This document shows positions 41,438 through 50,979 of a stretch of 64,000 nucleotides of DNA, piece by piece. Position numbers and translations under genes: made by a program. The DNA is from Prado023 sp963706875 (GTDB lineage: Bacteria; Actinomycetota; Actinomycetes; S36-B12; CAIYMF01), in NCBI GenBank assembly GCA_963706875.1, contig CAVPNW010000021.1:310001-374000 (forward strand), written 5' to 3'. The first letter of the stretch is position 1; each line of letters begins with the position of its first letter. The notes under the pieces are model-generated. The model made no database searches and was not told the origin of the DNA. It saw nothing but the letters and a program-made list of their open reading frames with translations.

Positions 41438-41603
41438 CTGGGGCCTCCCACCCGGGCAATCCCCCCCGGGTCGTCGCTCTGCGTGTCGGACAACCGCAGT
41501 CTGGACCTGTTCGTCGGCGAATCAGGCCATGGCGTCGTGACTTTGCGTTATCGAACCGTCAGTTTACCCATGCTTATCTGGCCGGTCACGTACCCTTATT
41601 GCC

Positions 41604-43016
41604 GTGTCGGGTCGCTCGAGTTCAGGACGTCATCGCGTCCTGCGTGTCATCGCCGGCCTGGCGTCGGCCGGCGCGATGGCGCTGACAGTGGCCGCCGGCT
41701 CCGCGACCGTCGCCGTCGGGCGCCTCGAGGACAACGTCACCAGGATCGACATCACTGACCAGGTGGGCGAACGGGCCGTCGACTACGGGGACCTGTCCGA
41801 GGGGCCGGTCACCTTCCTGCTGATGGGGTCCGACCAGCGGACCGGCAAGGGCAACAAGGGCTACGGGAACTTCGAGGGGGCCAGGTCCGACACGACGATG
41901 CTGCTGCACGTGTACCCCGACCGGGAGTCGGCTGTGGTCGTGAGCATCCCGCGCGACACGATCGTCGACCTGCCCTCCTGCAAGGACTCCGACGGTGGAG
42001 TGCTGCCCGCGACCCGCGACCGGTTCAACACCGCGTTCGACCGCGGTGGTCCCGGGTGCACCGTGAAGACCGTCGAGGCGATGACCGGACTGCCCGTCGA
42101 CCATTTCGTGGTCCTGGACTTCAACGGGTTCAAGAAGACGATCGACGCCCTCGGCGGGGTCGAGGTGTGCCTGACCCGGCCGCTGCAGGACTCCAAGTCC
42201 GGGGTCGACCTCCCAGCCGGGCGGACGCGCGTGAGCGGCGAGGACGCCCTGGCCTTCGTCCGGGTCCGGCACAACATCGGGGACGGCTCGGACATCAGCC
42301 GGATCAGCCGGCAGCAGATCTTCCTGTCCTCGCTGATCCAGGAGGTGACCGGCTCGGGGCTGCTCACCGACCCGCTGCGCGTCTGGCGGGTCCTGAGCGA
42401 GTCCTCGAAGTCGATCGCGACGGACAAGGCCCTGGCTGACTCCGACGGCCTGCTCGCCCTGGCGGCCAGCCTGTCGGGACTGCGACCGAAGGACGTCTCA
42501 TTCGTCACCCTGCCCTGGCTGCCCAACGCCGATGGGGCCACGATCGTGACCGACCAGCCCAAGGCGGACGAGATCTGGGCGGCCCTGGCCGACGAGAGGC
42601 CCTGGCCGCCGCCGCCCACGAAGGGGGTGGACGGCGAGAAGCTCACCGAGGTCCCGGCACAGATCGTGGTCGACGTGCACAACGCATCCGGTGTCGAGGG
42701 CCAGGGCTCCCGGGCCGCCGAGGACCTGGCCGCGCAGGGCTTCGGGATCGGGGCCATCGACGCCCGCGACAAGGTCGCCAGCGCCACGACGATCCGGCAC
42801 GCCCCCGACCAGCTCGAGGCTGCCCGGACCCTGCAGGCCGCCCTCCCGGGGTCGGTCCTGCGCGAGGACCCCGACCGGGGCCAACGACTGGACCTGACCC
42901 TGGGCGAGACGTACGACGGGGTGGAGGCGATCCGGGTCAAGGCCCCCAAGACGGGTTCCGGGGTCGGCGGCAACCAGCCCACCACGACCGCAGCCCAGGA
43001 CATCTGCACCGGCTGA
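41604..43016 (+). CDS. LCP (LytR-CpsA-Psr) glycopolymer transferase with LytR_C domain
   Basis: 470 aa. LCP enzymes move lipid-linked glycopolymers (teichoic acids, arabinogalactan) onto peptidoglycan outside the membrane. An N-terminal anchor helix (about 13-38) is followed by the LCP domain: FLLMGSDQRTG, GARSDTTMLLHVYPD, VVVSIPRDTIVDLP, FNTAFDRGGP and ALAFVRVRHNIGDGSDISRISRQQ, with the Arg/Asp residues that bind pyrophosphate. The LytR_C domain occupies about 350-440 (VVDVHNASGVEGQG). GTG start at 41604. It is the likely ligase for the polymer made by the 45-59 kb locus. Confidence 0.93.
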   Translation: MSGRSSSGRHRVLRVIAGLASAGAMALTVAAGSATVAVGRLEDNVTRIDITDQVGERAVDYGDLSEGPVTFLLMGSDQRTGKGNKGYGNFEGARSDTTMLLHVYPDRESAVVVSIPRDTIVDLPSCKDSDGGVLPATRDRFNTAFDRGGPGCTVKTVEAMTGLPVDHFVVLDFNGFKKTIDALGGVEVCLTRPLQDSKSGVDLPAGRTRVSGEDALAFVRVRHNIGDGSDISRISRQQIFLSSLIQEVTGSGLLTDPLRVWRVLSESSKSIATDKALADSDGLLALAASLSGLRPKDVSFVTLPWLPNADGATIVTDQPKADEIWAALADERPWPPPPTKGVDGEKLTEVPAQIVVDVHNASGVEGQGSRAAEDLAAQGFGIGAIDARDKVASATTIRHAPDQLEAARTLQAALPGSVLREDPDRGQRLDLTLGETYDGVEAIRVKAPKTGSGVGGNQPTTTAAQDICTG

Positions 43017-43113
43017 GCCCAGGCCCCCGGCCCCAACTGGCCGATCGACCGTGGTTGGCCACATGCCGACGGATATCGTGTCGTTGTTACCCCTTCGGCA
43101 CAGGAGGATCTCC

Positions 43114-43896
43114 GTGGACAAGACCGTCGCCAGCGCAGCCGAGGCAGTCGCCGACATCCCCGATGGCGCCCGTCTGGCCGTCGGCGGCTTCGGACTGTGC
43201 GGCATCCCCAGCGCCCTGATCGCCGCCCTGCTCGATGCGGGCGTCACCGACCTCGATGTCGTGAGCAACAACTGCGGCGTCGACGACTGGGGCCTGGGCC
43301 TGCTGCTGGCACAGCGTCGGATCCGGCGGATGACGTCGTCCTACGTCGGGGAGAACAAGGAGTTCGAGCGGCAGTTCCTCTCCGGCGAGCTCGAGGTCGA
43401 GCTGACCCCCCAGGGCACGCTTGCCGAGCGCCTGCGCGCCGGCGGGGCGGGGATCCCGGCGTTCTTCACCCCCGCGGGGGTCGGGACCCAGGTGGCTGAC
43501 GGTGGCTTGCCGTGGCGCTACGACGGGTCGGGGGGGATCGCCGTGGCCTCGCCGGCCAAGGAGACCCGGGAGTTCGACGGCCGGATGTACGTGATGGAGC
43601 GCGGCATCACCGCGGACTTCGCCCTGGTGCGGGCGAGCCTGGCCGACACGCTGGGAAACGCCGTGTTCGACACCAGCACCCGCAACTTCAACCCGCTGGC
43701 CGCGATGGCCGGGCGGATCACCATCGTCGAGGCCGAGCGGGTGGTCACCCCCGGCGAGATCGACCCGGCCTCGGTGCACCTGCCCGGGATCTTCGTGCAG
43801 CGGGTGCTCCCGCTCGGGCCGGCGGACATCGCGGCGAAACGGATCGAGCGACGCACGATCAGCCAGCCCACTCAGGCAGAGGAGGCGAGGTCCTGA
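43114..43896 (+). CDS. scoA: 3-oxoacid CoA-transferase, subunit A
   Basis: 260 aa. With ScoB it moves CoA between succinyl-CoA and a 3-oxoacid such as acetoacetate. The N-terminus shows ADIPDGARLAVGGFGLCGIPSALI, the CoA-binding Gly-rich loop, then LDVVSNNCGVDDWGLGLL and the YVGENKEFERQFLSGELEVELTPQGTLAERLRAGGAGIPAF block (given in part). AGGAGG 6 nt before the GTG at 43114 decides the start; upstream codons are not family-like. The stop shares one base with the scoB ATG (TGATG). Confidence 0.93.
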   Translation: MDKTVASAAEAVADIPDGARLAVGGFGLCGIPSALIAALLDAGVTDLDVVSNNCGVDDWGLGLLLAQRRIRRMTSSYVGENKEFERQFLSGELEVELTPQGTLAERLRAGGAGIPAFFTPAGVGTQVADGGLPWRYDGSGGIAVASPAKETREFDGRMYVMERGITADFALVRASLADTLGNAVFDTSTRNFNPLAAMAGRITIVEAERVVTPGEIDPASVHLPGIFVQRVLPLGPADIAAKRIERRTISQPTQAEEARS

Positions 43897-44534
43897 TGAC
43901 GCTCACCCGTGAGCAGCTCGCGTCCCGCGTGGCCCAGGAGCTCGTGGACGGCCAGTACGTGAACCTGGGCATCGGGCTGCCCACGCTCGTGCCCAACTAC
44001 CTGCCCCGCGAGGTCTCGGTGGTCCTGCAGAGCGAGAACGGCATCCTGGGCGTGGGCCCCTACCCGACCGAGGACCAGGTCGATCCCGACCTGATCAACG
44101 CCGGCAAGGAGACCGTCACCACGCTGCCCGGCGCCAGCTTCTTCGACTCCGCGCTGTCGTTCGGGATGATCCGCGGCGGGCACGTGGACGCCGCGATCCT
44201 CGGCGCGATGCAGGTGTCTGCCCGCGGCGACCTGGCCAACTGGATGATCCCCGGGAAGATGGTCAAGGGGATGGGCGGGGCGATGGACCTCGTCCACGGC
44301 GCCAAGCGGGTCATCGTGATGATGGAGCACGTCGCCAGGGACGGCTCGCACAAGATCGTCGACGAGTGCACGCTGCCGTTGACCGGGATCTCCGTGGTGC
44401 ACCGGATCATCACCGACATGGCCGTGCTCGACGTCACGCCCGACGGCCTGGTCCTGCGCGAATGCGCCCCCGGGGTGAGCGTCGAGGAGATCCGCGCCGC
44501 GACGGGCCCGGAGATCACCGACGCGACTGGCTGA
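43896..44534 (+). CDS. scoB: 3-oxoacid CoA-transferase, subunit B
   Basis: 212 aa. Carries the catalytic glutamate E47 in LQSENGILGVGP, which forms the covalent CoA thioester. Other family blocks: YVNLGIGLPTLVPNYL, LPGASFFDSALSFGMIRGGHVD, and GAMQVSARGDLANWMIPGKMVKGMGGAMDL (in part). Coupled to scoA. The pair suggests growth on or turnover of ketone bodies or branched-chain products. Confidence 0.94.
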   Translation: MTLTREQLASRVAQELVDGQYVNLGIGLPTLVPNYLPREVSVVLQSENGILGVGPYPTEDQVDPDLINAGKETVTTLPGASFFDSALSFGMIRGGHVDAAILGAMQVSARGDLANWMIPGKMVKGMGGAMDLVHGAKRVIVMMEHVARDGSHKIVDECTLPLTGISVVHRIITDMAVLDVTPDGLVLRECAPGVSVEEIRAATGPEITDATG

Positions 44535-44544
44535 CCGGGGCGGC

Positions 44545-45090
44545 TCAGCGGGCGTGCGACCGCCAGGGCTGGGGGAACAGCGCCGGCACCCGCGAGGCGT
44601 AGACGGAGAACTGCCAGCCGAACTTCTCCTGCAGCATCCGGTCCTCGAACTCGGACTTGACGTGCAGCACCGCGACCAGGGCCAGGAACGCCAGCAGCGC
44701 GAGCACGCGACCCGAGGAGAGCGTCACGCCCAGGGTGGCCAGCAGGACCGCGGCGTACATCGGGTGCCGGATCCAGGCATAGATCCCGTTGACCCGCAGC
44801 GGGGTCTGGGCGTCGGGCACGGGATGCACGCGGGTGTCTGCCCCCATGGCCAGAAGCGCCAGCCCTCCGACGAGGGCCGCAAGTGCCAGGCACACCAGGC
44901 CCAGGGGGCGCAGCTGGCCCGAGCCGATCGTCGGCCCCACCGGGAGCAGGCACAGCAGGATCAGCCCGAACTGCGCGGCGACCAGGAGGTTCCCGATGCG
45001 ACGGTGCCGAGGCGTCCACTGCATCCGCGCTCTCCCCTCGACCCTGATCCGTGCGTCCGCCCGGCCTGACATCGTCCGGTTGGTGGCCAT
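44545..45090 (-). CDS. ICMT/PEMT-like membrane methyltransferase
   Basis: 181 aa from the ATG at 45090, which has AGGAGG 7 nt upstream. Four hydrophobic helices and the C-terminal motif NGIYAWIRHPMYAAVLLATLG with EFEDRMLQEKFG match the isoprenylcysteine methyltransferase/phosphatidylethanolamine methyltransferase fold, which binds SAM through RHPxY and EE-like residues. Substrate unknown. An ATG at 45024 is a second possible start. Convergent with scoB across 10 bp. Confidence 0.82.
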   Translation of the reverse strand: MATNRTMSGRADARIRVEGRARMQWTPRHRRIGNLLVAAQFGLILLCLLPVGPTIGSGQLRPLGLVCLALAALVGGLALLAMGADTRVHPVPDAQTPLRVNGIYAWIRHPMYAAVLLATLGVTLSSGRVLALLAFLALVAVLHVKSEFEDRMLQEKFGWQFSVYASRVPALFPQPWRSHAR

Positions 45091-45259
45091 TGGTGTCCTC
45101 CTGCAGCCTGTCGTCTCCACCCCATGATCACAACCGGGGGGTCCGAGTCACGATGGCACAGGCCACTCCAGCCGCCGGGGATGACGCGCCGGGAGGGCGA
45201 TGTGCGGCAGAATCCTGTCCGGCGGGGTAAGCACGCACGGCGCCCGGAAGGGGCATTCG

Positions 45260-46582
45260 ATGGGTCGGGTCAGGTCGTTGGGGCTGCGCGCCTCCCGAGG
45301 GATCGGCTGGCGCCTGACTCTGGCCGGCACCCGCCTGAGCGCGCGGGCCGTGACCGAGGGCGAGGTGGAGGCCCGCGGGGAGTCCATCGACGCCTCGTCG
45401 CTGGTGCGCAACGGGTGGACCGCACCGCCGGTCGACGCCCTCTTCTACTTCCCCGACCCGGTGTCGAAGATCTACCAGATCGAGCAGTGGCTGCCAGTCA
45501 TCGCGGCCCACAGCGGCGACCTGAACTTCGGGATCGTCACCCGGGCCCGCTCGGCGTGGACCCATCTCATGGGCGACGACCTGCCGGCACCGAGCTTCCT
45601 GGCGATGCCGTTCCCCGGCCTCATGGACCTGTACCGGGTGCTGCAGCCGAAGGCGATCATCTACCCCAACAACGGCCTGCGGAACTTCCAGTCGTTGGTC
45701 TGGCCCGAGGCCGTTCACATCCACGTCAACCACGGCGAGTCCGACAAGGTCTCGATGGTGTCCAACCAGGCCAAGGCCTACGACAAGGTGTTCGTCGCCG
45801 GCGAGGCGGCGGTGCGCCGCCACCGCGCTGCGCTCGTGGACTTCGACGAGTCGACGCTGGTGAAGGTCGGCCGCCCGCAGCTGGACCTCAACCCTGCGCC
45901 CAGCCTGCCCGTGACCACCCGCCGCACGCTCCTCTATGCCCCGACGTGGGAGGGCGAGGACGAGATGAACAACTTCACCTCGCTCGACCGCTACGGCGAG
46001 GCCCTCATCGAGGCGCTGCTGGCCATCTCCGATGTCCGGGTGGTCTACAAGCCCCACCCGCGGGTGGCCTTCAGCATGGTTCCGGCGATGGCCACGGCGC
46101 ATGCCCGGGTCGTGGCCCGGATCGCGGCGGCAGCGGCCGCCGACCCCGGCGCAGGGCATGAGTACCGGGCCGACGGCGACATCCTGGCCCTGTTCCCACG
46201 TGTCGACCTGCTGGTCTCGGACATCTCGAGCGTCGGCCTGGACTTCCTCTACTCCCGCGCTGAGGCCCCGATCGTGCTCACCGACCGGCGCACCAACCGC
46301 GCGGGGCTGCTGCGCGAGGCTCCGATCGCCGCGGCCGCGCACATCATCGACGCCGACTCGATCCGCACTGCCCAAGCCGACATCGCCGCCATCCTGGCCG
46401 ACGACCGTCTCGGCGCCGAGCGGGCCCAGCTCCGCGCGTTCTACTTCGACGACGCCGCACCCGGCGAGAGCACCCGCAAGTTCCACGAGGCGCTGCTCGC
46501 GGCGATCGCGGAGCATCAGGCGGGGTTGGCCGACATGCGTCGGCTGGCGGCTCACGGCATCTGGCCGGTGGAACCGTACTGA
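45260..46582 (+). CDS. TagF/CDP-glycerol glycerophosphotransferase-like enzyme
   Basis: 440 aa from the ATG at 45260 (GGAAGGGG upstream). A CDP-alditol phosphotransferase-like GT-B protein, the class that polymerises teichoic acid backbones on the inner membrane face. Family blocks: HIHVNHGESDKVSM, LLYAPTWEGEDEMNN, VVYKPHPRVAF and LLVSDISSVGLDFLYSRAEAPI. The first motif reads HGES-K instead of the classic WHGTPLK. It resembles the protein at 53741-55030 (shared HGES-K, FVAGEAA/FIAGEAA and VGRPQLDL/IGRPQLDF). No membrane helix is seen. Confidence 0.85.
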   Translation: MGRVRSLGLRASRGIGWRLTLAGTRLSARAVTEGEVEARGESIDASSLVRNGWTAPPVDALFYFPDPVSKIYQIEQWLPVIAAHSGDLNFGIVTRARSAWTHLMGDDLPAPSFLAMPFPGLMDLYRVLQPKAIIYPNNGLRNFQSLVWPEAVHIHVNHGESDKVSMVSNQAKAYDKVFVAGEAAVRRHRAALVDFDESTLVKVGRPQLDLNPAPSLPVTTRRTLLYAPTWEGEDEMNNFTSLDRYGEALIEALLAISDVRVVYKPHPRVAFSMVPAMATAHARVVARIAAAAAADPGAGHEYRADGDILALFPRVDLLVSDISSVGLDFLYSRAEAPIVLTDRRTNRAGLLREAPIAAAAHIIDADSIRTAQADIAAILADDRLGAERAQLRAFYFDDAAPGESTRKFHEALLAAIAEHQAGLADMRRLAAHGIWPVEPY

Positions 46583-46759
46583 CCTGCTGAGGCCCCCGTA
46601 CGCCATCGCCGGATATGTCCGGTCCGGGCTTGAACCTCAAGGGGCCCATAGGCCCGACCTAACGCGTTGCGCCTTCGGGCGGGGCGATTTCCCTGAGACA
46701 ATGATGCTTTGGCACAGTCCGAACATGGCTGCTGCGCGCGGCCGACACGAGGAGCGTCG

Positions 46760-47452
46760 ATGTCCCAGGTCCAGGTCACCATTCTTGCCGCCGGCATGGG
46801 CACGCGGCTGGGACGGCCCTTCCCGAAGCCGCTCACCCGCCTGGCCTCCGGGCAGACGATCATGGAGCAGCAGGTCGACAACATCAAGAGCGTCTTCGGC
46901 GAGGACGTGCGCATCATGATCGTGGTGGGGTTCAAGAACGACAGCGTCATGGAGCACCAGCCCGACGCCGTCTTCGTCTACAACGAGCTCTACGACCAGA
47001 CCAACACCTCGAAGTCCCTGCTGAAGGCGCTGAAGGCCTCGCACGAGGGCTCGGTGATCTGGATGAACGGTGACGTCGTGTTCGACAAGGTGATCCTGGA
47101 GCGGCTCACACCGTTCATCGTCTCCGGGCGCTCGGCGGTGGCCGTGAACACCTCGGCCGTCGCCGAGGAGGAGGTCAAGTACACCGTCGACGACCGCGGC
47201 CACGTGAAGGAGCTCTCGAAGACGGTTGTGGGCGGCCTCGGCGAGGCGGTGGGGATCAACCTGATCGGCGGCAAGGACAAGGTCGCGCTGATCCGTCAGC
47301 TCGAGGCGTGCGAGGACCAGGACTACTTCGAGCGCGGCATCGAGCTCGCGATCGCGAAGGACGGCGTCGAGGTGACGCCGGTCGACATCTCGGACCTGTT
47401 CGCCGTCGAGGTGGACTTCGAGGGTGACTTGGAGCGGGCAAACGCCCGTTGA
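46760..47452 (+). CDS. LicC-like sugar/alditol nucleotidyltransferase
   Basis: 230 aa from the ATG at 46760 (GAGGAGC upstream). The N-terminal ILAAGMGTRLGRPFPKPLTRL is the nucleotidyltransferase signature with the triphosphate loop. IWMNGDVVFD carries the metal-binding Asp. YNELYDQTNTSKSLLKAL resembles LicC-type phosphocholine cytidylyltransferases, so a CTP-using activity on a phospho-alcohol is possible. It could supply the activated head group for the CDP-alcohol transferase at 57.5 kb; this is inference from context. Confidence 0.83.
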   Translation: MSQVQVTILAAGMGTRLGRPFPKPLTRLASGQTIMEQQVDNIKSVFGEDVRIMIVVGFKNDSVMEHQPDAVFVYNELYDQTNTSKSLLKALKASHEGSVIWMNGDVVFDKVILERLTPFIVSGRSAVAVNTSAVAEEEVKYTVDDRGHVKELSKTVVGGLGEAVGINLIGGKDKVALIRQLEACEDQDYFERGIELAIAKDGVEVTPVDISDLFAVEVDFEGDLERANAR

Positions 47453-47513
47453 GCAGGGCCCCGCCCGTGGTGGCGGGGTGGCGCCGATGCCGATCAGGGG
47501 AAGGGGAGGCGCA

Positions 47514-50500
47514 ATGAGGAAGGGCCAATCGAGGGGCTGGCTGCGGGCGGGGGTTGCCGCTGGGGTGACCGGGCTGCTGCTCGGCACCGTCGCAGCCGGG
47601 CCGGCAACCGCGACGCCCGATGACGAGCTCATCTGGGAGCAGGGGACTGTCCTGTCGGTCTCCGATGGCGATACGCTCAACGCGCGGCTCACGTCCGGAC
47701 CGGGACTGCTCGGCGATCGACGCATCCGCACCATCGGCGTCCAGGCCCCAGAGGTCGGAACTCCGCCTGAGTGTGGTGCTGCACAGGCGACGGATCGCCT
47801 CCGGGCGCAGCTCCCTCCCGGCGCACCGGTACAGGCCCGCTCCGTGGAGGTCACCTCGAACGACGACTACTCGGGTGGGCGCATCATCCGCTCGCTCTAC
47901 GGTCAGGACGAGGAGGGCAACTGGTACGACACCTCCCGCGGCACCGTCAGCGACGGGTGGCTCATGTGGTTCCCACTGGCTGCCGACTCGACGAACAAGC
48001 CCGAGTGGGCGCACAACCTGGAGTACCGGGTGCTCGCCGACGACGCGACTGCGGAGCGTCGAGGGCTGTGGTCGGCGAACCTGTGCAGTTCGTGGCGCTA
48101 CCCGGACATGAACATCCGGGTGTGGGCCAGGTACTACGGCACTGAGGAGGTCTACATCGAGAACAACAGCCCGTACGCCGATCGACCTGAGTGGCTGGAT
48201 CATCCGAGACTCGGCGATCAGCGCGTACCGGACACTGCCGGCCGGGTCAGTGATCGCCCAGGGCTGGCGTCCGCAAAGTCTCCGGGGGACCTCAACCTCA
48301 ACAACCTGCCTGCCTGACAACCGTGCGTTCGAGGGCGATGCCGTGTACCTGATGGAGCCGGCAGGCCCGTTCGGGACAGGAAATCTGCGCGCGTGGTTCC
48401 CCTACCCGTGCAATCCGGACAACTGCGGGGATCCGCAGGCGGGTCAGGGTCCAGATCACCAAGGTGCAGTACACCGAGCCACCCTTGCAGGTCCCCAGCG
48501 CTCCAGGTTCGGTTGCGGCCACGGCCACCACCGACGGATCCGGCATCGATGACGGTGACGCTGGGCGCCCCCCACTGACCTCGGCGGCCCAAGCGTGACC
48601 TACACGGTGACCCCGGCGTCGCCCGAACGGTGGGACGCCGCTGGCCGAGGCGAGCGGGATCACGGGGCTCGAGCACACCTTCACGGGACTGACGCTGGGG
48701 CGGGCCTACACCTTCACAGTGATGGCCACCAACAGCGCCGGCACGTCGCCGGCCTCGACAACTCCGGCGCCGTCACTCCGATGGGCGACTCCGCGAGCCA
48801 CCCACAGCGGTAGTCGCCGAGCGGCCGCGAACGGCGAGGCTGTCGTCTCATGGACGGCCCCGTCGGTGACGGGTGGGGCGGCAGCCATCGCCTACACCGT
48901 GACCGCGACTCCGCGTGGACGTCGGGGCCGTCGCAAGACGTGCTCCACGCTACGGGTCAGACGTCCTGCATCGTCCTCGGCCTCACGAACGGCACTGCAC
49001 GTACTACGTTCACCGTGACAGCCAGCAACTGCTCGGGACCAGCGCCCGTCGTCGGCCGTCGTCTGCGACCGCCTCGGCCTACACCGCCCGGTGCCGGCCC
49101 GCTGCCGGCAGCCCCGATCAACGTCGCTTGCCTCGCCGGGCGACAAGCGGGCCGTCGTCTCCTGGAACCGCCCCGCCGATGGCCCACCGGTCGCCGGGCA
49201 ATCCAGCAGGCGCGGTCCACACGGTCGACCGCCCAGGTGGGAAGCCGGCCGACACCTGCACGACGGCGGGAGCGACCTCCTGCGTCGGTCGCCGGATCTG
49301 TCGAACGGGGACGCCTACACCTTCACCGTGGTGGCCAGGAACGCCGTCGGCCAGACCAGCGCGCCGTCGCAGCCCGAGCGCCAGCCGTGACGCCGTTGGC
49401 CTATGTCGCGGGCCAGGGCCCAATCGCTGGCGACCCGCCGACGGTCGATCCCGACCCCTGGATCGGGGGCCAGATGGTCGAGCTCGACCGCAGCGGCCGA
49501 CACCAAGCTCGGGGGATACGGGCTCTGGGACAAGGAGTCGTCGAGCTACGTGAACGGTGGCAGCATCGAGGATCGCGCTGCCTATCTGTTCCCGAAGGAT
49601 CAGACGGTGGCCGCCGGAAAGAAGCTGCGGGTCCGGTTCGGGACGGTCCCGAGCCCGTTGCCTGCCCCCGCTGCCGACACGACAGACCTGTGGACCGGCC
49701 AGTCCACGTTCATCGCCGCCCTCGGGCGACTTCGTCGAGCTGGCCAGCCTCAGCCGCTCCTCGCTGGACTGCAAGGTCACCCCCGGAGGCAGCTTGCCGA
49801 CCAGCCCAGCAGCTGTCGATCTCGTCCTCGCCGGTCGGCGTCACTGCACGGACCTCGCCGTCAAGCGTCACTGTCAACTGGGGCGCCCCGATCTCCCGCG
49901 GCGGAACGCCGATCACCCAGTACACGGCCACGGCGTTCAATGCACCGATCGGCGGAAGCCCCATCGCCTCGTGCACGGCAGGCGGGCGGCGAGCGATCAT
50001 GCTCCTTCCCGGGCGGGATCGGTGCCAAGTACTACGTCGAGGTCGTGGCGCACAACGCCCAGGGGATCTCAGGCCCGTCGTGGCGTGTCCTTGCGCGCTC
50101 CGCGGACCGTGCCCAGCGCGCCCGGTAACGTCGCTGTCTCCGGGACACCCGGTGGGGTCAACGTGTCCTGGACGCCAGCTGCTGAGAATGGCGCGGCCAT
50201 CACGAAGTACACGGCCTCGGCGTACACCGCCGGGACCGGAGGCAACCCCGTCGGCACGCTGCACCACCAGCAACGGCTCGATGGCTGGCTGCACGATCAT
50301 GAAGCTGCAGGGCGGGACCCAGTACTACATCGACGTCGTGGCGACCAACCGGGCCGGCAACGGCGCTGCGAGCAGCCCCCGCACCCCGGGCACGCCGGGG
50401 CCTGGGGGTGCCGTGAGCACCTACTCCAAGGGCAAGGTGACCGTGCGCTGGGACGCACCGACGCCCGGCTCGAACACCATCACGGGGTACACCGCAAAGC

Positions 50501-50967
50501 TCTACACCAAGTCCAAGGGCGGGACCAAGGTCGGCGAGTGCTCCGCACCGGTCGGGAAGACCAGTTGCACGACCAAGAAGATGAAGAAGCGCAGCAAGTA
50601 CTACATCGACCTCACGATGCAGTCCGCTGCCGGTACCTTCACGGTCAAGCCACGCATCGTCACCGGGCCGCCGAAGAAGCCCTCCGCGCCGAAGGTCACC
50701 AGTGCGACCCCGGCGGGCAGGCAGGTCACCATCGCCTGGGCACCTCCCACGTTCAATGGGTACTCGTACCTGAAGGGCTACGGAGCGCGCCTGTACTCCA
50801 AGAAGAAGGGCGGCTCGGTCAAGGCAAGCTGCAGCGCGGGACCGTCGACGACAACGTGCACCACGAAGGCGCTGAAGAAGAAGGGCACCTACTACTCAGC
50901 AGTCCGGGTCAAGAACTCCAAGGGCTGGTCGAAGTGGTCGAAGCGTGTGAAGGTGGTCGTCCGGTAG
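47514..50967 (+). pseudogene. Secreted thermonuclease / lamin-tail / fibronectin-III protein, multiply frameshifted
   Basis: Residues 1-222 read intact from the ATG at 47514 (AAGGGGAGG upstream). A signal peptide (about 1-34) precedes a staphylococcal-nuclease domain with VLSVSDGDTLNARL, RRIRTIGVQAPE and ERRGLWSANLC. From base 48180 the coding signal jumps frame. One extra G there restores a lamin-tail domain (IDLSGWIIRDSAISAYRTLP). Further jumps among all three frames recover fibronectin-III pieces (SVTYTVTP, AYTFTVMATNSAGTSP, SGDAYTFTVV-like), a second lamin-tail (YGLWDKESSSYVNGGS) and more Fn3 repeats. From about 50,280 to the stop at 50967 the frame is intact, with lysine-rich Fn3 repeats. 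I count at least ten shifts. Either a decayed gene or local sequence errors. Confidence 0.8.
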
Positions 50968-50979
50968 GACGACTCCACC

